From Clavulina sp. PMI_390 (lineage: Eukaryota; Basidiomycota; Agaricomycetes; Cantharellales; Hydnaceae): a stretch of DNA of 64,000 bases. The position numbers were made by a program, and so were the translations under genes. The stretch is from the NCBI GenBank assembly GCA_015039315.1, contig WIDE01000025.1:1482-65481 (forward strand). Reading direction: 5' to 3'. How positions within the stretch are numbered: the first letter of the stretch is position 1; each line of letters opens with the position of its first letter. Below are positions 10,875 to 22,012 of this stretch, one piece after another. A model generated the notes under the pieces. It had not been told where the DNA came from, did not search any database, and saw only the letters and a program-made list of their open reading frames with translations.

Positions 10875-12009
10875 TCATACTTGATCAATAAACATATTTA
10901 ACGCTTGCAGTGCTTTCCCCTCTTCAATGCTTCTTCTTGCTCGGGCTACACCCTCTGGATAAGAATCAACAATGCCCGCAATAAATAACAAAGCAGCGGC
11001 ATTGATGAGGATGAAGTCGGTGATAGCACTAAGGGAGGACGTAAAGGTAGCTGGAACTGAAAGTTCTGAGTTGGGAGTGAGCAACTTCAACAAGACAGTT
11101 GCATTGTCAGATGCAGACCCCCCTGCTACGTGTGACAACGGCTGCGCTTGAATTCCAAAGTGCTCTGGAGAGATCACCTCCTCCTTGATGGCTGATGAGT
11201 CTATAAAGCTCCATATTGTTGTGGGACCGGCAATGGATATCTCATCCAAACACTCTGCTCCACAGACAACCATGGCTCGCCTTACCCCGAGGGTTTGAAG
11301 TGCCTGAGCAAAGACGAGACCCAGTGCTGGCTCAGCAACGCCTAACACCATCCCCTTGGGACGGGACGGGTTGATGAGAGGCCCTAGGATATTAAACAGT
11401 GTGCGAAAAGGGAGGGATTTCCGATGGGGCGCAAGGGCGGCCATAGCTGGATGATAGTGTGATGCGAGAAGGAATGTGAATGGGACTTGAGGGATCACAT
11501 AGTTGGCGGATGGCGCTGGTAAAGTACAGCCCAACGCACGGAGAATATCCGCGGAGCCAGATGAAGAGGTTGATGCTTTGTTTCCGTGCTGGCGTACAAT
11601 AAGATGTTAGTAACCTAGAGCCGAGACCACTCCCAGCAAATTGTGTGGTTCTCACCTTTATGACACGAACACCAGCTCCAGCAGCCACGATTGCTGCCGA
11701 AGTAGACACATTGAAGGTGTTGTGGCCATCGCCTCCAGTCCCCACAATGTCGACGTAAAGGTCATCGGGAGCCTCGACTCGGACTAGAAGCGAGTGCCTC
11801 ATCATCGCTGTTGCAGAGGCTGAGAGAACGCCAGGTGTCTTGTCCAGCCCGGACAGCTTGAGAGCAGTCAGAAACGCGCCAATCTGGGCTGGGGTGGCCC
11901 CGTTCGGTGAGGCGAGGTGATCGATTGCGAGCTGGACATCGGCTGGCTCGAACTTGAGAGGATCGGAGACAAGTTTGAGGAGCAATGGCTTGAAGGAATG
12001 CTCGTCCAT
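10875..12009 (-). CDS. TRP4: Anthranilate phosphoribosyltransferase
   Basis: Transfers phosphoribosyl from PRPP to anthranilate, the second step of tryptophan synthesis, in the cytosol. Two exons, 12009-11656 and 11588-10875, are joined by a 67-nt GT-AG intron, giving 355 residues, normal for the family. The PRPP-binding loop GTGGDG is at about 90-95, followed by NVSTSAA, then HGNKASTSSSGSAD spanning the splice junction and the FNILGPLINP block. Unlike TRP1-type fusions this is a single-domain enzyme, as is usual in fungi. It converges on TRAPPC10 with only 8 bases between stop codons, so the two 3' UTRs must overlap. Confidence 0.95.
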
Positions 12010-12249
12010 GGAGGGTAGGATCCAGAGCTAGTCGGCAGGATGACGAGGGATTATTCTCGGGTCGCGATCGGGGGCAAGGAAACCACCCTAGTACATATAC
12101 AACAGTTACAGTTACACTGGTGTGTCGAACAAGTGACTTCGATCAGTTTGGCGTGACTGTCACTGTGTCGTTGTTGTTGTCACTCGGCGCTCTTCCTCTC
12201 CCCTCCTTGGTTCCTCCGAGATTCGACGACGCAGCCACCCTTAACAGCT

Positions 12250-12714
12250 ATGAGCACTTTACTGTACTCTACAAGCAGGCTATCGTGGCTTGTACTGGCT
12301 GTCGCCGCCCTCCTTCTTGCCGTGCTCCTCGCTGTCACCATCACATCCGCCTCCATCAAACATCCCCAGGATGTCGAGCGAGATAATTTAGGTAAGTATC
12401 TCTGCCAGAACCCTATGGTCTCCCTCACCTAATTTCTCCCCGTTTACTAGTTCTTCCAGTCCGCATGGCCAAGAGACCAGGCCAAATGAGATCCTTGACG
12501 TTTCCTCCGCCCTCCCATCCGTCCGGCCGCCCTCATGCCCACAGAGCAGCACTTGTAATGCTTTATCGGGTATGTCCTACCAACATCAGCTGCCTTGAAC
12601 ATCTGGTTGAAGGCTCTTCAATAGCATAATGTCACCGGTCGGCGGAATCCTCCATTACCTTCGAGTTATCCAAGGAATCGGCCCTCCTCACCTCTCAAGC
12701 ATAGTTTCTTATGA
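12250..12714 (+). CDS. Small single-pass membrane protein, function unknown
   Basis: I do not recognise this gene. A plausible three-exon model (12250-12391, 12451-12569, 12625-12714) with GT-AG introns encodes 116 residues. Residues about 10-36 form one strong hydrophobic segment (LSWLVLAVAALLLAVLLAV), either a signal anchor or a signal peptide. The rest is basic and proline-rich (RMAKRPGQMRS, SGRPHAHR, LPSSYPRNRPSS) with no domain I can name. The in-frame continuity across two consensus introns is the main support. It lies between TRP4 (divergent) and CET1 (same strand, about 240 bases downstream). It could be a conserved basidiomycete small protein or a spurious model. Confidence 0.5.
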
Positions 12715-12956
12715 TTTGGTTAGTTGCTATCGAGTTCTTTACCGTGTAACCTGCTCACTCATGTCGACGTTAGCATGTTCTGGACTACCTATACGGGGTA
12801 GTTAGGCTCGGATCATCCTCCTCTTTATTGAACCCTTGTCTTAGAGTTCCATTCCTTTATACAGTTTGCCACGCAAAACTGCTTTTTAATTTATCCTTGA
12901 GCTTGAATTTATTTTCGCGCGAGTTGATTACATCATCATGATCATCATGAGCAAAC

Positions 12957-14162
12957 ATGTCTTCCCAAGCTCATCCATACCCAGAGCCATCGTATCATAC
13001 GCATTATTCTGAAGACGACGAAGTATCACAGGACGTGGAGACAAACCGTGGCATCATGGACGCCACTACCAGTTTCAATAAGTCTAACAACCCTCGCAAC
13101 GCACAAAGTGACTCGGACCCATTGTCTCAACTTCCGCCCCCACTTGAACCCAGTTGGATTAATGCAGAACCAGTGGATGAATTTGTTCGTGACATCGGAG
13201 ACTTCATCGCGAGCCACGCAAAAGGTAGATCCCACATCGAAGTGAGTGGGTGGTGTGTCCTTTTTGACTGGAGGTCCTGACGAGAGATCCAGGTCGAGGC
13301 AAAAATTGGCCGCATTATCGATACTCGAACCAACCAGAGACTTGCACTTCCGGTTCGCTCAGAAACAAGTAAGTGGTCTAGCGTCAATTGTCGACCTCTT
13401 CAAGGATATTGTTAACTGATTTTGTTGACTCTGACAGTCCTCAATATCTCTGGTGTCCGATTCGAGTCCAACATGACGCTGGTACGCAGTTGTGAATGCC
13501 AATCTTCTGTGGACGGGGCATCCTAACTCCGCTCGATCCCATAGGAGCAACATGCTCATTATAACCGATTGTTGAATGGACGCGTAGAGACGACAAATTC
13601 ATCCAATTATCCACACGCCAAGATTGGGTACTCGCACACCCGAGTAGTAGACTCCTTCCATCCATCGCCTTCTCCGCGGCCAAACAGTAAGCTCCGATTA
13701 ACCAGAGATGAGCGCACTGGCGCTGTGCAGGAGTGCGTTATCAAGGAGAGGCTGGGAAATATTGATATATTTTGCCCGCGCCACAATGTTGACTGGCGAA
13801 TCAGTGTCAACGTCGAGATACCCGGTGGGTTGGAGGCCGTATACAGCTCTATTCAATGTCCTTACGCCTCATCACTTTGGAATCTAGTGGACCCGCCTGA
13901 GACTGCGGTAGAATACACTCGTCGAAAAGACCGCTTGACCTACACACACCAAGCTTTTAGGATTGATCTGACCCAAGTGAACGGAGGTGAACAGGACCCC
14001 TCAAAATTAGGTCATGAACTAGAGGTTGAGTTTCGAGATGCAGTAGAACTTACTCGGCTGGCAACAATCAAAGAGACACAACCAGAAAGTGGCTGGGTTT
14101 ATGATGAGATAATTCATGTGTTTGTCAACAATGTTCGTATACTAGTCCGAAATGCGTTATGA
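12957..14162 (+). CDS. CET1: mRNA capping enzyme beta subunit, RNA 5'-triphosphatase
   Basis: Removes the gamma-phosphate from nascent mRNA 5' ends, the first step of capping in the nucleus, as a partner of a separate guanylyltransferase. Four exons: 12957-13241, 13293-13368, 13438-13481, 13545-14162; 340 residues. The metal-binding glutamates of the tunnel fold are visible in IEVEAKIGRI (about 94-103) and in the C-terminal ELEVEF strand. YTRRKDRLTYTH and FRIDLTQV between them are typical of the Cet1 family. The first 90 residues are acidic and low-complexity, as in yeast homologues. No guanylyltransferase domain is fused. It ends 61 bases from the convergent MSP1 gene. Confidence 0.92.
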
Positions 14163-14223
14163 AAATAGGCTCTAAAGAAATCAACAGCATCCGCTATCCG
14201 TAAATATCTCAGCAATAATATTT

Positions 14224-15893
14224 CTAGTCAAGGTCTACTGTCCCATCGCCACGCCCGCGAGTGTGGGGTCTTAACGTGATTGGAGAATGAGTGTTCTCCG
14301 CAGAGAAGAAGTCTTCCAGCTTTAGCGGCCGGATTCCAGATCCCTGGATGGCCGTCTGTTAGAATTATTGCAAGTGCGAAGGGAATAACCTAGCGAACCT
14401 CCTTAAGACCTTTCACCATATTTTCGTGGTCTCCGCCATTTTCTCTCATAAACTCCCGGACCGGCATCATTGAGGCATCTCGGCACATTTCTTTCAGATC
14501 AGACCCTGAAAAGCCTCCTGTTGCTTGAGCAAGTTTAGCAATATCGGAAGAAGAAAGGTCATCCGGTAACATCTAATTTTTGTGATTAGAGAGCTGCCCA
14601 GATTACGTGTCATGCAACTCACCAAAGTCAGGATACGTTTCCGCTGCTCTTCATCAGGCAATCCCACCGCAAATCTCTTCGGTAGACGTCTCAGGATCGC
14701 AGAATCGATATCAAGGGGTCTATTCGTCGCTCCAAGGACGAGAATTTGGTGAGATCCGCTGAGAAGCCCATCCCAGAGTCTGCATCGACGTCAGGCCGGT
14801 ATTCCTCTGAGAGAGTGGGAAGGAACTCACGTCATGAACCTGGAAATCATAATTTAGATTGCATCGTAACAGGAACTGGGGGCTACACACTCCGCTTTCA
14901 TCATCCCTGTAACCTCATGGTCTCCCCCCGCTCGCTCTCGCAAAAACATATCGATCTCATCTAGGAACTTGACGCCAACTAAGGTTCAATGGCATGGGAA
15001 TGTTGAGCGGACCACTTACGATGATAGCTGGAGCAAGCTTCTCAGCAAGATCAAATAAAGCGTGGACAAGTTTGTTGGATTCGCCGTACCACTTGTTAGT
15101 GAGCACGGAGAAGGGAACATTAATGAATGTGGCATTTGACTCCTTAGCTAAAGCCTTAGCGAGTAATGTTTTTCCGCAACCTTGGAGGTGAAATAGAGTT
15201 AGAATTAATAGCGTAGCTCTCCTACTGAAAGGTTGGAACAAACCTGGGGGTCCATGCAAGAGAACGCCTTTGGGCGCAGCATACAGCGCTGCAGCTTTAC
15301 GAGACTTCTCATCTGCGGAGAAGAGCGTGGGATAAACCAGTGGGTATACCACAGATTCACGAAGAGAAGCCACGATAGTTTCTAAACCACCAATATCTAC
15401 AATGGGGTCAGTTGGAATGTTAGGGTCACTCGGCGAGGATCGCACCAGAAAATCGGACTGAAATATCATCGGGATGGATGATCTCAGCAGCAATAATCTC
15501 TAATAATAAATATCGCTTTAGTAGATGTCAATAAAATAATTTGCCTCACTACGACATACTCTCATGCTCAGTCAATTTCAGACCTTTCTTTCCCAACCTT
15601 TCCAGGGTAGACGAAACCTTCTTCGAATCCACCGAACTGGACTGGCCATCAGGGCGAAGGTAATACTTAAAACACAGGGAGTTAGTATATATTGGCATTA
15701 GTGTTGTTTACGAGTGAGAGCTCTCCACAACGAAACTTAGTCACATACGTTCAGGGCATACCATAGAGCAACCTGGGAGCCGACAAAGAATGCAACTGTA
15801 GTGGGAAGCCACGTCATCATTAAGAGTTAGAAACGAGTGAAAATTGAGCCTCATACCATCGAGGACTGTTCGACGCACGTCACGGGCTGCCAT
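14224..15893 (-). CDS. MSP1: Msp1/ATAD1-type AAA ATPase of the outer mitochondrial membrane
   Basis: Membrane-anchored AAA protein that extracts mislocalised tail-anchored proteins from mitochondria. Eleven exons can be joined in phase: 15893-15857, 15795-15749, 15665-15560, 15499-15446, 15396-15244, 15180-15020, 14967-14891, 14839-14831, 14779-14623, 14572-14399, 14355-14224; 368 residues. There is an N-terminal transmembrane helix ([14 protein letters not shown], about 14-28). The Walker A GPPGCGKTLL spans the exon 5/6 junction, and Walker B IIFLDEID the exon 6/7 junction. LVLGATNRP (sensor 1) and the [14 protein letters not shown] block follow. Exon 8 is only 9 nt, encoding the FMT of AEFMTLWDG. 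The window therefore holds the complete gene. Confidence 0.95.
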
Positions 15894-15989
15894 TGCTGAT
15901 TGGATATGGCGTGAGAGCGCTGAAACCAAACAACGCCAACCGTTCTCCCTCATCCATCCTTCACTCCTCACCACCACACCGCAACGAGA
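15894..15989. promoter_or_regulatory. 96-base bidirectional promoter, MSP1/VMA3
   Basis: The start codons of MSP1 (minus, 15893) and the V-ATPase subunit c gene (plus, 15990) are separated by 96 bases. The interval contains pyrimidine-rich runs (CTCCTCACCACCAC) upstream of VMA3 and no TATA box. Confidence 0.55.
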
Positions 15990-16944
15990 ATGTCGACCGA
16001 ATACTGCCCCGTCTACGCTCCTTTCTTTGGTGCTATGGTGCGCCTCCATCTCCCCTGAACGTTCTCCCTCACTCACTCACCCCATTCTGCCGTCAGGGAT
16101 GCACGAGCGCCATTGTGTTCACCTGTGAGCATTGTCCTTTGTCGTGTCCTTTGAGTATCTGGTATTAATGTACCCTGCATAATTAGGCATAGGGGCTAGG
16201 TAAATCACCCTGTTTGCTCCACTTTAGCATCCTCACTGACATGCTCCTAGCTACGGAACTGCGAAATCCGGTGTTGGCATCTCTGCCATGTCTGTTCTGC
16301 GACCCGACCTCATGATTCGATGCTCTATCCCAGTCGTCATGGCTGGTATTATCGCTGTAAGCTATGTCCCTTTATTATCTCCTCATGCTTTTTAAACAGA
16401 TTTTTTCCTCAGATTTACGGCTTAGTTGTTTCCGTGCTTATTTCCTCCGGCCGTAAGTCCCTTTGCAAGACTCTCCCCTTTGAGCACTACTCAATCCCGT
16501 GCATATCCTAGTGAGCGCCCAAATGACCCTTTACTCTGGGTTCCTGCAGCTTGGTGCCGGATTGAGCGTGGGGCTGGCTGGTCTTGCTGCAGGTTTCGCC
16601 ATTGGTATTGTCGGAGATGCGGGAGTTCGTGGTACTGCTCAACAGCCCCGTCTCTTCGTTGGCATGGTTCGTGACCATCACACTCCAAAAGGGAAATGTC
16701 TAAAACCAAAACTTTTCCCATAGATCCTGATCTTGATTTTCGCTGAGGTATGTCGTTTAGGAATGACTTATCCTTCATCGGTCACTAACACGCTCACGCT
16801 TGTTTCAAAGGTCCTCGGGCTTTATGGTCTGTTTGCTCTCATGGGGTTGAGTTCCTCGACGCTAACTGACCCCTTATTCGTACAGGTCTCATCGTTGCCC
16901 TCATCATGAATACCAACGCTAACGCTCCAGGGATTGATTGCTAA
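15990..16944 (+). CDS. VMA3: V-ATPase proteolipid subunit c
   Basis: Forms the rotating proton-carrying ring of the vacuolar ATPase membrane sector. Nine exons: 15990-16037, 16097-16124, 16187-16199, 16251-16356, 16413-16452, 16512-16666, 16724-16747, 16811-16826, 16886-16944; 162 residues, the standard length, with four hydrophobic helices. [32 protein letters not shown] and [10 protein letters not shown] are textbook motifs. The proton-binding glutamate is E138 in LIFAEVLGLYG. The 13-nt exon 3 is required to complete [13 protein letters not shown]; without it the frame fails. The Vma3 rather than Vma11 or Vma16 assignment follows from the length and N terminus. Confidence 0.95.
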
Positions 16945-17085
16945 ATTCACTACACTGAGCTAGCAAGGTGCCTTTGAAAGGTTGAGCTCAGCTCATGCAT
17001 TGCATTGGAGGAATAATGCGTCCACATTCTATTCGCTAGTATTGCATTCATATTCTCCCAAATACATATCAATTACACCATCAGG

Positions 17086-18753
17086 ATGGATGTCACCTCT
17101 GAACTCTGGGGAGGAAGTGTCAATTCGAACGATGCCACAACAATATCAAACAGAGGCGACCTGCATCTGTTGACCATCATGCCTGCATACTCATCAGCAG
17201 TATCATTCCGAGCCCCCTTCTCATATAAGTTTGATATTCTCCGCAAAAGATCAGATGGCTCACACCTAACCTTGTCATATGACAATCTTCGAACTCTCGT
17301 GGCCAGTGGGGTGATTGCCCCACCAGTTTCGCTGCAAGCCTCCTTCTCTTCATCGGAAGTCCTCCCTCCTCTTGCTTGTTCTCCAGTGTCTTCTCGCCCT
17401 CTTCCCGTCCAATCGATCGGCGTAGAAGCCGCAATAGAACACTCAACGCAGCCACCTATTTCAACTCATCAACAACAGCTTACCCCCGTGGCACCTTCTC
17501 CTTTCATTTTGAAGGTCCCAACACCTCCAACGGCTTTTGAAAGTGGTATCCAAATCCTACTAGCGGACAATGCAACAATAAATCCAACTCGAGCCCACCA
17601 ACTACCAACAACACCTCCAATGCCACCCGTCATGTTCTCGAGCGCTGCCTACTCCAATCAAGGTGTCCTCTCCACAAGGATGCCGGGTTACGTGGAACGT
17701 ACTACTACTCGTTTAACAAACAAGTTTCCAATCATCCGGTCTCAGAGCGGACTACACACATCACCTTTTTCTGCAGCTGCACCAATGGCCGAGATGGATG
17801 GATACGGATTGGATGGTGACACCTTGTCGTTTATCGCTTGGACCTTTAGCAAGTGGACCCTCGTTGTATCTGTGTCTGTAGTATGTAGCTCTTTCATTCC
17901 GTTTATTATGCATTAACTTTGTGTATGTCACCTAGCTTTTCTGGTCGTCACTTGCTGCATTGCTTGTCGTGAGCGGGTATTGGTTCAGAGGTCAGCCCTA
18001 GTGTTGCCGAAAACATACGAATTCAATTTGATTGCGTTGCGCAGCTTTGCCGCTTTCGGCCCTGTCCCAGACAGTTCACTGGCCACAGCTCCTATACATC
18101 ACAATAGCTGGATGCATAACCTTACTGACTTCAGTTATCGGAGGCGTTGGTGCAATCCTTAACTCGCGGCCTATCTTAGCATTATATAACGCGCTACTCT
18201 GGCCATCCTTCCTCGCGACAGCTGCTGTTGGCTACTCTGGTTACAAAAGGCGCACTTTTGATTTGTCAGGTAAAATCGACCAAGCGTGGACCCAGTTCTA
18301 TGGCGATCAAGGAAGGCTAGTAGTCCAAGACACGGTAGGGGTCTTTTTGGTTTTGTTATTATTGTTATGACCCTCATACTCTCTCCGTTCAGCTGAAATG
18401 TTGTGGACTCTATAATCCCTTGCACCAAGCAACCCTCTCGCCAAGATGCTTCTCCCGTTCCGCTCTTCCGGGGTGTAAAAGGGCTTTGATAGGGTTTGAA
18501 ACTCACCAGCTAGACCTTGCAGCGCTTCTCGCCTTTATGGCAGTGGGACTCATTCTTGTGTCAATAATTGTCGCAGTTCTCTGCTCTAACCACGTTAATC
18601 AGTATGTTGGTGCGGCAAACATACTTTTCATTCCCCTCTTGGCTCACACACTCCGATAGGCTATTTGGTAAAGGTCTCATGCCACGGCACTACCGCCTTA
18701 GGTCTGCACAAAATCCCTTAAAAGAGTTGATTCCACAGCCATTACTAATCTGA
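17086..18753 (+). CDS. Fungal tetraspanin (Tsp2/Tsp3-like)
   Basis: Four-pass membrane organiser protein. Five exons: 17086-17880, 17936-17990, 18045-18334, 18393-18601, 18660-18753; 480 residues. The first 240 residues are a cytoplasmic Ser/Pro/Thr-rich tail, a layout seen in basidiomycete tetraspanins. Then come transmembrane segments at about 250-280 (WTLVVSVSVVLFWSSLAALL), an ITIAGCITLLTSVIGGVG helix, an ALYNALLWPSFLAT helix and a last one near LLAFMAVGLILVSIIVAV. The large extracellular loop carries the defining CCG motif (LKCCGLYNP) with further cysteines (PRCF, GCKRAL). The short C-terminal tail is basic. Which fungal tetraspanin subfamily it belongs to is uncertain. Confidence 0.82.
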
Positions 18754-18959
18754 TTCACCTGGTAGATCGAGTGATGTCGACGATAGCGTGAGGACCTCAA
18801 CATTGGGTGCATCATAACTCGCGAAGGACCAGAACTATGTGCACATAGCCCACCTAGAAATCTCACGCCTCTGATTGGTACATTCAACAAACAAATGACA
18901 TATATTCAATTATTGTTGGTATGATCATCAGAATGAGCTTTGAAACGTAGAAGCAGTGC

Positions 18960-20757
18960 TCAAAAGAGGAGATCATCTATTCCCCCTGAACGAGTCGTAG
19001 ATGAGGTGGTGGTGCTGGATGAATTCCACATCCCAGCCTGGGCTTTTTCTCGCTCAAGGTCCTTGATGCTTTTTGTTCCTGCAGCAGGCTGCATGGGCTT
19101 TGCTGAGGTCTCCGAACCAAGTCCCAAGTCCCATAGATCATCAAATGTACTCGTGGATGATTGTGTTGGCGTTGGAGCAGCACGAAGTGTCGCTGGCGAC
19201 ACCGTCTGGGTGACACGAGTCACGGGAGTGGGTTGAATGGAGGAACCACCCCATGCGAGAGGTGCAGTAGCAGCGGAGGGGTTGTGAAGAGTAGTATTAG
19301 TGGTGGCGGTGGTGGTGCTACCAAGCATATCGAAGACGTTGGCCGTTGTTGATGGGTTAGCTGCTCCAAGAGTCTGGCTCGTGTCTGGCCTCGATACAGC
19401 GGGTGCACTTTGGAAGTCGTCGAAATCGTCTGGAATGGTATTCTTAGTTTTCATAACAACATGGCAAAACTTAGCGCATACCATCAAGGGAACCGCCCGA
19501 GCCCGGGCTTAGAGGTAGCGGTTTCCCTACTGTAGCGGGCGCAACATCATCATCGCCAAACCCGCCGAGGAGGTCTACCTCTGGCGCAGGGGGGGTAGGC
19601 TTTGCAGGAGCGACGACATTCGACGCATTTTGTGGCTGGGACGATTGTGCAGAGCGAGAAGCACTTGAGCTTGGGGGTCTCGAAGTTCGCGTCGGAATAT
19701 CAGAGTCGCCAGCATCATATTCTTCGAAGCCTCGCCGAGACGAATCTCTGAACGATGAGCTTCCACCACCAGAGGAGCCACCGTAGTAATCTGAGTATGC
19801 TCAGTAGATTGCACACGTCATGAATTCTAAATACCTCACCATCATTACCACCACCGTAGTCTTGACCCATACTTTCACTACCGAAACCTCCATACCGACT
19901 GGAACCCGAGGCAAAGCTGAGGCCTTCGTTCCCAGTACCAACATATTTGTTACGATTCGTTTTGGCCTTCCGACGTTCCGAACGGACGCGGTCCAAGTCA
20001 CTCAACAGCTCAACTAGCTCCTTGGAGCGTTGTCGTACTACGAGATTTGATAGGTTAGGACGCCCGCGTGGGTATGTAGTCAAAAGCTTAATACAAACCG
20101 TTGATACCCTGGTCCTTTGCCTTTTCATCGATGAAATGGAAATTGCGTAGTATCTTGATGGTTGAAACGTGTGCGCGAGCATCATCCACCACACGCTCAG
20201 AACCATGTTTGATGAGATATTCAAGGAGCTGCAATGCTTTATAGATTTGTCGCCACTGGCTAGCCTCCTTCTCCATGAAGCGGCTGTAGATGCATGGCAT
20301 GATCTCGTTGAAGTTTTGACTGCGTTGCCAGGTTTGAGCGGGTGGAGACAGGAGGCATGATCTGGAACTCACAAGTTAAAGGTTCTAAGCCGCAGCTATG
20401 TCAGCAAGTAGTGCAGCATGGGGTTAATGAAAGCATACCCTTGGGCGATCTCCTGCATCAGAGTTGAGCTTGCCCCCCTTATGAATAAAAAGCACCTCAG
20501 TAACGACTGCGGCGAAACACCTGAATACGAACCATGGATCCTCATTCGTCGCTTCACGGACTTTGGCTTCCATCTCACTGACATTGAGGACGATATTCTT
20601 GGCCTAGAATATCAAAGATCGACGTGAGAGGGGTGCCTGAGAGAGTGAGTTTGGATGAGTCAAAGGCAGGAGAGCAGCGTACTTGATTATACATTGTTTT
20701 GATGTCATAAAGCGTGATTTGAGACAGCTGGTTCCCCAGCGATTCTAAACGGTCCAT
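18960..20757 (-). CDS. ENT3: Epsin-type clathrin adaptor with ENTH domain (Ent3-like)
   Basis: Phosphoinositide-binding adaptor for clathrin traffic at the trans-Golgi/endosome. Eight exons: 20757-20683, 20603-20533, 20477-20439, 20384-20373, 20319-20099, 20037-19840, 19790-19482, 19429-18960; 464 residues. The ENTH domain fills about residues 15-155: REATNEDPWG, TLMQEIAQGTFNFQ, KALQLLEYLIKHGSERVVDDAR, NVRQRSKELVELL. The tail is disordered, with acidic and Phe-containing DDFDDFQ and DDLWDLG motifs fit for adaptor ear binding, ending GGIDDLLF. Exon 4 is 12 nt and supplies GTFNF. The lack of ubiquitin-interacting motifs favours Ent3/Ent5 over Ent1/2. Laa1, another AP-1 accessory, lies 1.3 kb away. 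Confidence 0.88.
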
Positions 20758-20870
20758 GTCGACACCAGTCAGCAGAGAGGCGGGTGAATGATGTGGCTGG
20801 GATGATTTCGCGCGTCAACAGGAACAAATACCGGCCACAAGCCGTGTGTGCGATTTCCATAATATGCTCT

Positions 20871-21667
20871 TCAATCATCCTCATCTTCATCTCTCTCCGC
20901 CAAATCATCTCCTACTTCTCCATATCCCGGCTCGTCCAGCAATTCTGCGGCTTTTGTCTCTGCCTCCCAACGACCATCTTGCTGATCGTCCAATTCACCC
21001 GCCATGCTCTGGTCAATGGGTTGATCCTCGTCTTTGACTTCCTCCACTAGCTCGATTCGCTCGAGCAGGCATGTCTTTGCAGCCGCGATTATTGCCTCCA
21101 TATCACCCTCGGAAAACCTTTCCTCCAGATCCTCAATAATCTATCAATTGTTACATCAATTATCAACGGCCCTTCTATGTGCTGTGGGCTCACCACGTAT
21201 AACTCCACTAAAGATGTGGGTAGTAGATTTACGATTTGTAGCTTTTCGAGTTTTGTCAACGAATATGGGTTCAGGATCTTCATTAATTTGATGATCGTTT
21301 TCTCGTTTTGCTGTGCCGTCAGCAAAGGGAATGAGGCCAAATGTTGAATCGCCTGGAAGTTCAAAAGGTCATCACTAAAAACGAAGAAACAATAAAACAT
21401 TCCTCTAAACCCCCGACCTCGAACTGTACCGTCCGAATGTTCTGGCTGATCATGACTTTTTCCAGAATAGCTGGCTTCTCCTCGTTTTCTTCTTTCTTAA
21501 CTAACGACGCTCGAGCCTGTATCGTCTGGGCATTATCGCGAGCTTTCAAAAGCTTGAGCACTTCATAGTTGGAGAGTAGTGCACTTCGTGAGTTCACAAC
21601 CTGGTATGCCTGGTCAGCACACTCCCAGTCAATAAAGGTCATCATAGCTGCGACTACGTACCTGCAT
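20871..21667 (-). CDS. RPC17: RNA polymerase III subunit RPC9 (Rpc17/CRCP)
   Basis: Stalk subunit of RNA polymerase III that pairs with Rpc25 and contacts TFIIIB during initiation. Four exons: 21667-21662, 21600-21418, 21352-21194, 21140-20871; 205 residues. The first coding exon is just ATG CAG, chosen because MQVVNSRSALLSNYEVL matches the family N terminus. An ATG at 21645 in the intron would add an unrelated leader. NIRTVQFE, LTKLEKLQIVNLLPTSLVELY and the final IIEDLEERF are hallmark segments of the HRDC-like fold. The C-terminal 70 residues are highly acidic (GDDLAERDEDEDD), more than in yeast. It is on the same strand as the epsin, starting 345 bases from LAA1 in the opposite direction. 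Confidence 0.9.
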
Positions 21668-22012
21668 ACTTCTATCCGCCACTCAGATCGTCGGGGTGCA
21701 AAGAAAACCTCAAGTTGTCACTGTCACACATGTATCTCAGGCTCTACTGGTGAGGTAACTTCAGGAAGACCGGACCGCAACGGACACTGGGGGTTCCTGG
21801 GTCGCCAAACATCTTATCCCGGCTCAATGATTGAGTGCCTTTGAAGTTTTGGTGAGTTTGGAAAAGAGTAGTACAATTGGTGACGCTCCAACAGAGATCG
21901 TCACAGGGCGACGGCTGTTTCGTCACAAATCTCGTGAACGTTTGACTGTCAATCGATCCTTGGGCAACCCCGACTCTCTTGTGTTTGGGAACGTCTGGTG
22001 TCTTTGTTCCTT
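21668..22012. promoter_or_regulatory. Shared upstream region of RPC17 and LAA1
   Basis: 345 bases separate the divergent start codons. No gene or repeat is seen inside; short open frames here lack any similarity I can name. Confidence 0.45.
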
